IMG/VR virus record: IMGVR_UViG_3300023116_000111 | Location: 1-38,857 of that record | From: a virus | Direction: 5' to 3' (one strand) | DNA: 38,857 nucleotides | Shown here: positions 31,123-38,857 of the stretch, one piece after another | Layout: the number at the start of each line of letters is the position of its first letter | Numbering within the stretch: position 1 is the stretch's first letter | Made by a program: the position numbers and the translations under genes | Notes under the pieces: generated by a model | Databases searched by the model: none | Told to the model about the DNA's origin: nothing | What the model saw: only the letters and a program-made list of their open reading frames with translations

Positions 31123-34100
31123 TATAAACTCCTCCGAGGTTCTCTTCTTCTATTTCAAGTCTAAATAAATCATACCATATATAGTAGAAGTCAGGGTACT
31201 GCATCATAAGTTGTTTAGATATTGTACTTAAATACTGTCTTGCTTGTTTAGCTTCAGACCTATTTAAAGATGCATTAGCACCAAACTCTGATTTTATACC
31301 GTTAAGTATGCTTTGTCTTGCTGCTAAGTATTGCATAGCACCTTGTACTGATGGTAAATCTTCTATCTTTACAGATGAACCATCAGGCAATGTAACTGTT
31401 TTACCTGCTTCATTATTTATCATTGAAACAAATTGTTGTATCTTAGCTTCTGTTTGCATAGGTCTTTGTACAGTAGATGTAGTTCCATATCCTACAAACT
31501 TGTTTTGTAAATCTAATTTAGTTAAATATAATTGTTCAAATTTTTTGTCAATTGGTATAGAGGCATAAACATTTGTATCTAATAACAATCTTCTAGCATT
31601 CTCATAAGCTAAAGAACCTTGTGCTTGTCTAACAGCTTGTTTAAATTGTGTATCAGTTAGGTCTACTCTTTTACCTTCTGTAAATGAATCAGCCCAGGCT
31701 TGATAATCAAATTCACCTAAAGGACTATCAGGGAATAAGTAATATGATATATCTGGGTATCTATCCATTATTTCTTTATTTTGTTTGTAAAAATATCCGC
31801 CTTCTATTGTATAACTTGTAGCTTGTATTTTTTTAGATTTAGATACAAGCAATGCTGAAGGGTCAAAGCCAAATGTTCTTATAAAGTCTGCAGTAGCAGT
31901 AACTCTATCTCCACCTCTACCAGCCAACATTTGATAGTAAGCATCTGAAAATAAAGTATCTGCAAAGTATTTATGACCTGGGTCTGTATTCTTTGCTTTC
32001 CAAGGGTCTAAGAATGCTACACCTTCTGGACCTACTTCATATTCATAATTAACTACAGCAGGAGATGGTGCAACGAATGCAATAAATGCTTGGTATTTAA
32101 GCATTGAGTTAGCTAACTTTCTAGCTTGTTCTAAACTTTTTTGTTCTGCTTCAGGAGTACTATCATCATAAATACCAGATATGAACATAGCTCTCTGTAT
32201 ATCTTTAACTCTATTTGCATAAGCTCTTTGTAGCTCAGGACTAGAACTACCACCTAATGCACGTAATCTATTTATCCAAGTAGGTAATGCAGCATCAACA
32301 TAATATGTTGGGTCTGCTGGTGAATACTGTGGTCTACCATATGGGAACAACGCTTGGTCAATTCCTTTAGTAGAAGGTAATACTGCTGATGCAGGTAGAG
32401 ATACTAGCGGTCCTAAACCAGGAACTACAGAACCTGCAACCATATTTAAACCACTAGCGTAACCTTCTATACGTGCATTAACATTAGGTGCTGTAATATC
32501 TTTTGCACCTGTTACAGGATTTATTATTGAATCTTCAGGATTGAGATTTTTTAATTGTCTATCTAATTTATTATTTAAACCAAATCCAGGTGCATTGTAC
32601 ATTTCTTCCCCTGTCTGTGGGTCAGTAGTAAAGAAACCTTCATCATCTTGTTCTCCAAATATGCTAGGTTCTCTTGCACCTTCTATACCTCTTTGTATTT
32701 TTCTACCGAATAAAGTCTTTTGACCTTTAAGTAATCTAGTCCAAGTACCAGCTATTTCTAGATAAACTTCTGCGAATGGAAATGCTAAACGTAACATATC
32801 AGATATAGCGTGACGTTTATTTAAATCATATAGTAAAGATTTAGTTTCTTCTAATGCATAGGCTTTAGCTAATGTATCTATTTGTTCTATATCGTTAATT
32901 CCTACTTGTTTAGATACATCTGCAAAACCCATACCTTCTAAGTTCTTAATATATTTATCTGCTCTAGAACCTTTTCTATATTTACCCATAGCTTGTTTAG
33001 CTCTTGGTAATATATATGCTCTAGCTGCATCATCCATATTTGCATAGGCACTTTCAATAAATCTCCAGTAATACTGTCTAAAAGCTGTTGACCTAGACAA
33101 TTCATTAGTAGATGCACCCATTAAAGTAGAGAATAAAGTTTCTAATACTTGATTGTATTGACTTAATCTATCTCCATCCATATCGTATCTAGATGCTTTG
33201 ACCTTAAAGTTTTTACTATCAATAACATCTGTTTTAAAGTTTTTAAGCCAAGTACTATATGAGTTAAATTCACTACGTGTCATATTGCGTGTAAAGTTTC
33301 TAGTCACATAGTCATTAGCTTTCTTACTAAATATATTTACAACTCTTTCACCAGGTTTTTCAAATGCACCTGTTGATATATGTTCTATAAGTTCTCTGTC
33401 ACCACTTTCTTTAATTACATATTTTATTGGGTTTTTAATTTCAGTTACAGCAGGATTAGTTGCATCTATTAGTTTTTCTACACCATTAGGTAGTATTTCG
33501 TATGCTTCATACTTACCGCCTGTTTTCACGTGTATTCTTGCAACTATCGAATCAACATAAGAATCAGAGTATGCTCTGTTTTTATTTATTAAGTTTTTTA
33601 AAAATCTACTTGTATCATCTGAGTTACCTACATATGCTTTACGCCATTTACTTAATTCACCATCCCAGAATGATTGTTTAATTTGTGCAACTGACTCTCT
33701 AAATTTAACTGGGTCTTTTACAGGGTCTACATTTATTTTTGCTATAAGAGGTGCAATAGGGTCATCAGCTAATTGTAATAATTCAGATGCCCAACCCCCA
33801 TAAAATCCAGGGTCGCCAACTTTCTTAGTTACAAAGCCACGACTTCTTCTTGGGTCAATACCAAACATAACACCATTATGTGTATTAGACATAGCTTCTT
33901 GATGAAAGAAACTATTTTCCATTGTGTCGTCTAATATATCTGTATTACCTCTACCCCAATTTTCTGTTAACCAATGTCTACCTTTTTCTCTACTACTCAA
34001 AAAGAATTGTCTATTTCTTTGTGGTGTTCTACCAAATATCCAAGCAAAAGCAGATAAAGGATGTGCAAATACATTGTCTAGTCCATCTGCCCACATTCTT

Positions 34101-37100
34101 ATTTGCTCTTCTCCTACGACCCTTGTAACCCAAGCTGGACGTAATAGAATAGAAGGTTTCCATAGTAACTGCATATAGCCATCACCAATAGCTGTAAGCA
34201 TACCTTCAGTAATCTTTGCTACATCTGTACCATCAGTATTTAATTTAATATTAGTTCTAGTCTTACCTACTAATCTTCTTATGCTTTCGTACATATTTCT
34301 ATCAGCACCTTTAACTTCTAGTTTTGCTAAATCAGTTATAGGTTTAGCTAATAACTTGTCATATGCTTCATCTGTAATGTTCTTAGCTCTACCAGTAAGT
34401 CTTAAATGTAAATCTCTCATAGGTCTAAATACTCTTAAAAACAACCTTGCATCAGGCATAGGTATATAACCTTCATCCCAATACTCAGAAAGCAAATGAG
34501 CTGTAGCTCTAGGATTGTATGCTCTTTCAGTTCTTTTACCAGATTTAGTTAAAAGAAATTCTTCATATACAGAGTTAAGTACATCTGCTGTATCATCTTC
34601 TAAAGTAGAAATCTTTCTAAGTTGTGATAAATTTTCTTCTAATACTGTATTTAATTTACCTAAAGTTACTCTTTGATTTTTTGTTTGGAAGTACATTAAA
34701 TCTTCCATCACATTTTTCATTAATGCTTGTTGAACATTATCTATTTCTGAACTACCAACAATATTTAATTTTCTTACTTTATTTCTGTATAAAAATTGTT
34801 GTATCTCTTTTATTTGTTCTTTAGAAGTAGTTTTAGATAAATTAATTACAGCGTATGGTTTATTACCTTGATATACACCTGTCTTTAATTTAACTGGTAC
34901 ATCTTGTAAAGTACCTGTGTCTAAGTAATTCTTAATAGAATTTAAATTTTTACTTGCTGCACCTGTAGTAAATATTAAAGTACCGTCAGTTTGTTCTATA
35001 TTAGATTTAACAACATTACCTAATTCATCTTTAGGATTTATTGCACCCCAATCTTTACTCCAATAATCAGGGTCATAAACTTCTTTGCTTTCTAATATTT
35101 CATTAGCTTTCTTATAAGAAGGTAATGTTTCACCAATCTCTTTATCTAATTTAGCTATTCTTTGTGCTATAAGTTTTCTATCGTTAACTAAATTTTCTCT
35201 AACTGTTTTAATAGGTGGACCTGCTGCTACTTTTGTAACGTCACCTAATTCATCTTGTACTGTATTTTTCGGCTCAATACCTTTTCTAAAATCTCTTGTT
35301 CTATATCTAATATTTGTTTGTATTTCTTTTGTAATTTGATTAAGAGCATCTTCTTTTAATTTATTTAATCCAATAATTATTTCTTCTGGATTTGCTTCAA
35401 CTTCGCTAACCTGCATATAAGTTTTTCTATACCATTGCATATTTGTAGGATTTACTGCATACTCAGCTTCAATACGTGCAATATCAGCATTTATATTTTC
35501 TATAGCATTATCAATAGAGTTAATTACTTTTTTAGCATCTTCTATCTGTTGTATTTTATTTTGTACAGCAGTACGTTCTTTTCTAGGTAGAGAATTTATT
35601 TCATCTTTACTACCTTGTAATGCTTCTTCTCTAATTTTTCCGTATTCAACTTGTGCTTTATATTCGTCTGCATCTTTAAAATCATCTAGACCTAACTCTT
35701 TCATTCTTCTAGACAAATTATCAAATCTTGAACCTTGAGCTACATCAACTTCTATTAATCTAAAAGTTGTACCTTTTTCAGTTTTAACTGCATCAAACAA
35801 TTGTTCTCTAGTTAATCCAGTTTTAGTTAATGTATCTTCTAACAAAACACCTTTATTAGGATTTGTAAATATATCCATAGGTATACTTCTTATTTTTGAT
35901 ATTTCAACAACTGCATTATCGTATAAAAACTTTTCACCTTTTTTCACATTTTTAAATGTTTTTAATCCATCTACTGTATCAGGTATTGCAGATACAGAAC
36001 CATCAGCAATTTTTTCTATTGGTGTAGTTGCAGCATATTTTAAACTTATATCTTGTAAATTTTGCTTATTAGGTATATCTGCATCAGGCACTGTCATACC
36101 TTTAGATACTCTACCTTTAGTATTTATACCTATCTCTTCTGCAATATTTAATGCTTCACGTTCTGCACCGTTATAAAAACCTGACCACAATTCATCAATT
36201 AACAATCTAGTTTCTACAGCAGTTTGGTCATTAGATATTTCTTTTACTTGTGCAACTATATCTTCTACATCTTTTGTTATTACTTCAGAACTACCTTTAA
36301 ATTTACTAAGTACTTTTTCAATAACAGTTACAGTATCATCATCAGTTAAAAATTCAGAAAAGTCTTGTTTAATTAACTTAGGTATCTCTTCAAATTTAGA
36401 ACCAGGAAACCATTCAAGTTCACCTAATTCGTTTACAAAGTATCTATGTGTTTCATCTACAGATGCCATCCATCGTTTAATACCTTTCATAAGTTGTGGA
36501 GGTAAATCTATTGCTTCAAACTTTTCTCCAATGTGATTAAGTACATCATTCCATATATCAAGAATGTCACCCATATTTTGTAATGATTGTGCTTCATCAG
36601 GATTTAACATTTGATTTTCTGCTAAGTCTGCTAATTTATCTAAAGCAGGGTTAGCTATACTATCATCTACTTTTGCCCACTTCATCCATTGTTTTAAATC
36701 AAAGAATGATTGGTTCATATCTTTAACATTTAACTTTGGTACAGGAAACTCAGAAAATAATCTACCTAATGCAGAATCTGCTTGTGTTTTTTTAATTGCA
36801 CCTACTAAACCTGTTGCTTTACCAAAATCACCAGCTACATATCCACCTAATGTACTTGATACAGAACCACGCATTAATAATGAATTAGGGTCTAATCTCT
36901 TAAACTTTACTTGTTCTTCTATAGCTGGTATTAATAAATTGGTAACTTCTTCTCTTGACTTTGCATTCTTTAATCCTTTATGCAATGCAGCATCACCTTG
37001 GTTTTTTAACAATCTACCAACAGTATCAAAATCTTCTGCTAAAACTAATTGGTCAACAATTCTAGTACCACCTTTTGTGCTAGTTAAATATTCTGTAGCA

Positions 37101-38068
37101 GATGGAACGTGTATAGTTTTTCTAACTGCTTTATCAATTACTCCTGCACTCTTTAATACATCAGCTTGTGATAATGACCTAACTGCTTTACCTGCTTTAT
37201 TTAAATAACTTCCTATAAGTATTGATGGGTCTGCAACTAAAGTAAATGCACCATCAATAAGACCAGACATTATGTTGTAACCTTTAGTGCCAGGTTCTAA
37301 TATAGATGCAGTTAATGGTGCAGCAGGTGTTAATTTAGTAGTACCAAATCTAGTTTGTATAGTAAGACTTTCATCACGTTCTCTTTCTCTATTTGTAATG
37401 TCTTGACCATAATATGTTTGCACAATATTCTTTGCAGATTGGTCATCTATTCCTCTACCTACTAATTCTTTATATACATCTGTATCTTCAGCTAAAGTAG
37501 AATTTGGAAAGTAACCTTCACCTAAGTTTACTTTTTTTCCTGCTGCTAAATTTTGTAAAGCTATTCTACCTGTAGAAGGACCTAGCTTATCTCTTACAGC
37601 ACCTAGTTCTTTTCTAGCATCATCACTAATTAGCAGTTGTAATGAAGCACCTAAAATACCAGTACTATCTCTGTATTTTTTTTGGTTTAAATACTTTTGA
37701 TATGCTAATACTGGTTTTTTAACTATCTCATCTTGTAAAGAATCAAATGCAGTAAATGCTGTTCTAATTGTTCCTCTACCAACTGCTTTAACTCTATCCC
37801 ACCAAGTCTTTTCTACATCTAACCAACGTTCAACTATTGTTGCTATCTCTGGCGAATCAGCAGTTAAGTTCATTAAAGATGCACCAACTAATACATCTTT
37901 AGGTAAATAAAAATGTTCATCAACTAATGATTTTAAATTTTGTGCTGTTTGAGGTACAGAGTTAACCATACCTTCAATAACCTTAGCTTGTTCAATACGA
38001 TTATTTTGTTGAGTTTCTTCTATCTCATCTTGTACAGGTGATTGCCACCACCATCTTATTTCAGCCAT
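31115..38068 (-). CDS. 2317-aa giant virion-type protein with an internal YpsA-like SLOG domain
   Basis: The start (MAEIRWWWQSPVQDE) leads into helical regions with a hydrophobic stretch SGLIDGAFTLVADPSILIG near 265. At about 1005-1125 lies YDPDYWSKDWGAINP, NIEQTDGTLIFTTGAASKN, KPYAVINL, and FLYRNKVRKLNIVGSSE. This is the order of the cpYpsA SLOG family (SDGTLIF, KP..V.L, LNVAGPRES), a Rossmann-like domain that senses nucleotide-derived ligands. The later half has segments such as RPAWVTRVVGEEQIRMWADGL and FPFAEVYLEIAGTWTRLL, recalling internal proteins of marine phages. Inferred: an ejected multidomain protein made as part of the virion. It is 6954 bases, about 18 percent of the window. Confidence 0.7.
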   Translation of the reverse strand: MAEIRWWWQSPVQDEIEETQQNNRIEQAKVIEGMVNSVPQTAQNLKSLVDEHFYLPKDVLVGASLMNLTADSPEIATIVERWLDVEKTWWDRVKAVGRGTIRTAFTAFDSLQDEIVKKPVLAYQKYLNQKKYRDSTGILGASLQLLISDDARKELGAVRDKLGPSTGRIALQNLAAGKKVNLGEGYFPNSTLAEDTDVYKELVGRGIDDQSAKNIVQTYYGQDITNRERERDESLTIQTRFGTTKLTPAAPLTASILEPGTKGYNIMSGLIDGAFTLVADPSILIGSYLNKAGKAVRSLSQADVLKSAGVIDKAVRKTIHVPSATEYLTSTKGGTRIVDQLVLAEDFDTVGRLLKNQGDAALHKGLKNAKSREEVTNLLIPAIEEQVKFKRLDPNSLLMRGSVSSTLGGYVAGDFGKATGLVGAIKKTQADSALGRLFSEFPVPKLNVKDMNQSFFDLKQWMKWAKVDDSIANPALDKLADLAENQMLNPDEAQSLQNMGDILDIWNDVLNHIGEKFEAIDLPPQLMKGIKRWMASVDETHRYFVNELGELEWFPGSKFEEIPKLIKQDFSEFLTDDDTVTVIEKVLSKFKGSSEVITKDVEDIVAQVKEISNDQTAVETRLLIDELWSGFYNGAEREALNIAEEIGINTKGRVSKGMTVPDADIPNKQNLQDISLKYAATTPIEKIADGSVSAIPDTVDGLKTFKNVKKGEKFLYDNAVVEISKIRSIPMDIFTNPNKGVLLEDTLTKTGLTREQLFDAVKTEKGTTFRLIEVDVAQGSRFDNLSRRMKELGLDDFKDADEYKAQVEYGKIREEALQGSKDEINSLPRKERTAVQNKIQQIEDAKKVINSIDNAIENINADIARIEAEYAVNPTNMQWYRKTYMQVSEVEANPEEIIIGLNKLKEDALNQITKEIQTNIRYRTRDFRKGIEPKNTVQDELGDVTKVAAGPPIKTVRENLVNDRKLIAQRIAKLDKEIGETLPSYKKANEILESKEVYDPDYWSKDWGAINPKDELGNVVKSNIEQTDGTLIFTTGAASKNLNSIKNYLDTGTLQDVPVKLKTGVYQGNKPYAVINLSKTTSKEQIKEIQQFLYRNKVRKLNIVGSSEIDNVQQALMKNVMEDLMYFQTKNQRVTLGKLNTVLEENLSQLRKISTLEDDTADVLNSVYEEFLLTKSGKRTERAYNPRATAHLLSEYWDEGYIPMPDARLFLRVFRPMRDLHLRLTGRAKNITDEAYDKLLAKPITDLAKLEVKGADRNMYESIRRLVGKTRTNIKLNTDGTDVAKITEGMLTAIGDGYMQLLWKPSILLRPAWVTRVVGEEQIRMWADGLDNVFAHPLSAFAWIFGRTPQRNRQFFLSSREKGRHWLTENWGRGNTDILDDTMENSFFHQEAMSNTHNGVMFGIDPRRSRGFVTKKVGDPGFYGGWASELLQLADDPIAPLIAKINVDPVKDPVKFRESVAQIKQSFWDGELSKWRKAYVGNSDDTSRFLKNLINKNRAYSDSYVDSIVARIHVKTGGKYEAYEILPNGVEKLIDATNPAVTEIKNPIKYVIKESGDRELIEHISTGAFEKPGERVVNIFSKKANDYVTRNFTRNMTRSEFNSYSTWLKNFKTDVIDSKNFKVKASRYDMDGDRLSQYNQVLETLFSTLMGASTNELSRSTAFRQYYWRFIESAYANMDDAARAYILPRAKQAMGKYRKGSRADKYIKNLEGMGFADVSKQVGINDIEQIDTLAKAYALEETKSLLYDLNKRHAISDMLRLAFPFAEVYLEIAGTWTRLLKGQKTLFGRKIQRGIEGAREPSIFGEQDDEGFFTTDPQTGEEMYNAPGFGLNNKLDRQLKNLNPEDSIINPVTGAKDITAPNVNARIEGYASGLNMVAGSVVPGLGPLVSLPASAVLPSTKGIDQALFPYGRPQYSPADPTYYVDAALPTWINRLRALGGSSSPELQRAYANRVKDIQRAMFISGIYDDSTPEAEQKSLEQARKLANSMLKYQAFIAFVAPSPAVVNYEYEVGPEGVAFLDPWKAKNTDPGHKYFADTLFSDAYYQMLAGRGGDRVTATADFIRTFGFDPSALLVSKSKKIQATSYTIEGGYFYKQNKEIMDRYPDISYYLFPDSPLGEFDYQAWADSFTEGKRVDLTDTQFKQAVRQAQGSLAYENARRLLLDTNVYASIPIDKKFEQLYLTKLDLQNKFVGYGTTSTVQRPMQTEAKIQQFVSMINNEAGKTVTLPDGSSVKIEDLPSVQGAMQYLAARQSILNGIKSEFGANASLNRSEAKQARQYLSTISKQLMMQYPDFYYIWYDLFRLEIEEENLGGVYSG

Positions 38069-38069
38069 T

Positions 38070-38396
38070 TTATAAATTCTTTAGTAAGGCTGCAATCTCC
38101 TTGCTAGGTAAAATTTTATACATAGCTTGCAAAATCATATCTGCATCAGGAGCAGCAGCAAATCTGCTAGTACTGTCTTCTATGCCTGCTAGTGGACTCA
38201 TCATTGGGTCTTCTTCAGGTCTAGTTGCATCTTGAACAAATTGACCTAAATTTTGTACAGGTGCTTGTTGTGCTTCAACTACAGGTGATTCTGCTACTTC
38301 TAAAGGAGCAGCATCCTGTAATGTTTCCAACTCTTGTGCCTGTCCTTTAAAGTCTTCTGCTTTATATTCTGCTTTGTTTTTTCTTAATCTACTCAT
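38070..38396 (-). CDS. Uncharacterised 108-aa protein upstream of the giant gene
   Basis: A basic start (SRLRKNKAEYKAEDFKG), then an acidic Ala/Glu/Pro/Gln-rich linker (APLEVAESPVVEAQQAPVQ), and a short C-terminal helix (DADMILQAMYKILPSKEIAALLKNL). No family is recognised. The intrinsically disordered middle and terminal helix suit a chaperone-, scaffold- or docking-type structural helper. One base separates it from the next gene. Confidence 0.65.
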   Translation of the reverse strand: MSRLRKNKAEYKAEDFKGQAQELETLQDAAPLEVAESPVVEAQQAPVQNLGQFVQDATRPEEDPMMSPLAGIEDSTSRFAAAPDADMILQAMYKILPSKEIAALLKNL

Positions 38397-38397
38397 A

Positions 38398-38604
38398 TTA
38401 ATAATCTGGTGTAAACACTATATCTATTTTTCCAAGACCAGGTATCCAAGCAACTGTAAATGTTTCAGGTTTGCCTGAATTTCTCATCTCTGTAAAATCC
38501 ATATCTTGTATGTGTATATACTCACTTTCTACTTCTTCGTGTATTATTTCTTCAGGAAAATTTCTAGCTATAATTTTTGCAAATTCTGTAAAATCTTCTG
38601 GCAT
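38398..38604 (-). CDS. Uncharacterised 68-aa protein
   Basis: A small acidic alpha-beta protein: EFAKIIARNFPEEIIHEEVESEYIHI, then PETFTVAWIPGLGKIDIVFTPDY. No cysteines or membrane segment. The start lies in a TAATG overlap with the probable portal gene, with GGAGGTGG upstream. The family is not recognised; it is probably a structural helper. Confidence 0.65.
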   Translation of the reverse strand: MPEDFTEFAKIIARNFPEEIIHEEVESEYIHIQDMDFTEMRNSGKPETFTVAWIPGLGKIDIVFTPDY

Positions 38605-38857
38605 TATCCACCTCCAAGTAGTGCTTGTAAATTAGGTGGACCAGCTTGTTGTTGTGCTGCAGCTTGTTGCATTAGAGCTTGTTCCTGCATAGATGGTTGT
38701 TCACCTTGTGCTGTAAAATACTTTTCTAGTATTTCACCTTTATTTTTTGGATTATTATAAATTTCTACTATAGCCATCATTGCAGACCTATCGCCCTGTT
38801 GAGAAGCCTGTATTAACATTTGGTCCATAATATCTTCTGATTTCTGTTTAGTAATTC
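38604..38857 (-). CDS. C-terminal end of a larger protein, probably the portal (runs off the right edge)
   Basis: The frame is open to the window edge: the ten codons before the Met at 38828 read without a stop, so this is the tail of a longer gene. The end is helical then Gln/Ala-rich (MQQAAAQQQAGPP) and finishes NLQALLGGG, a low-complexity tail often seen at the end of phage portal proteins. Position at the head of the virion block, before the capsid-related genes, supports this. The identity is not proven by the short piece. Confidence 0.5.
   Translation of the reverse strand, partial: ITKQKSEDIMDQMLIQASQQGDRSAMMAIVEIYNNPKNKGEILEKYFTAQGEQPSMQEQALMQQAAAQQQAGPPNLQALLGGG

Noticed and set aside
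31115-38068. Tape-measure protein
   Set aside because: It lies upstream of the capsid, away from the tail genes, lacks long regular coiled coil, and contains a folded SLOG-like domain.
1-38857. Prophage or temperate phage
   Set aside because: No integrase, attachment repeats or host-like flanking genes visible in the window; this does not exclude them outside.

Overview
The window is part of the genome of a tailed, probably lytic bacteriophage. It is AT-rich (about one third GC by eye) and tightly packed. It carries a major capsid protein with an upstream scaffold-like protein, head-tail and tail proteins, a holin and amidase, and very large virion-type proteins. The small-protein style, the AT richness and the glycine-rich tail tip resemble phages of marine bacterioplankton. 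The r1t-like holin and PGRP-type amidase give a weak hint of an actinobacterial host, but the host cannot be fixed from the sequence. No integrase, repressor-integrase pair, transposon, CRISPR array or tRNA gene was seen. Terminase, most of the portal gene and the DNA polymerase must lie outside the window.

Layout. (1) 1-479, minus strand: start of a PD-(D/E)XK nuclease gene that runs off the left edge. (2) 480-1483: divergent non-coding region with many inverted repeats, ending in a 194-nt closed multi-stem structure. (3) 1484-7811, plus strand: two single early-type genes, each with its own leader, a 430-bp array of long hairpins, then an operon of small zinc-ribbon proteins, two unknown proteins and a MoxR/CobS-like AAA+ ATPase with a VWA partner. 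It ends at a strong terminator. (4) 7932-10351, plus strand: repeats, an HTH protein, a calcineurin-like phosphoesterase, an ERF-type annealing protein and two zinc-ribbon microproteins. (5) 10364-10405: a terminator between the converging arms. (6) 10413-38857, minus strand, read right to left: end of a probable portal gene, a 2317-aa protein with a YpsA-like SLOG domain, a 582-aa protein, a lysozyme-like protein, a 1559-aa protein with GNAT and possible ADP-ribosyltransferase modules, two more probable virion proteins, scaffold, capsid, connector and tail genes, a glycine-rich fibre, two related unknown proteins, and a lysis cassette of small membrane proteins, amidase and holin.

How the parts fit. 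The right arm builds the particle, probably delivers large multidomain proteins with the DNA, and lyses the cell. The left arm holds early and middle functions: recombination, nucleic-acid binding and an ATPase-VWA remodelling pair. Many neighbours overlap as TAATG or ATGA, so translation is probably coupled.

Most notable: (a) structured leaders before the left-arm genes, including tandem ~80-nt hairpins whose stems vary in a compensatory way, each leader ending in ATGAAAGG; (b) complete absence of GATC (about 120 expected), and of GGCC and CCGG, by my reading, which suggests strong restriction pressure; (c) likely SLOG, GNAT and ART-like effector domains inside virion-type proteins; (d) the AAA-VWA cassette.
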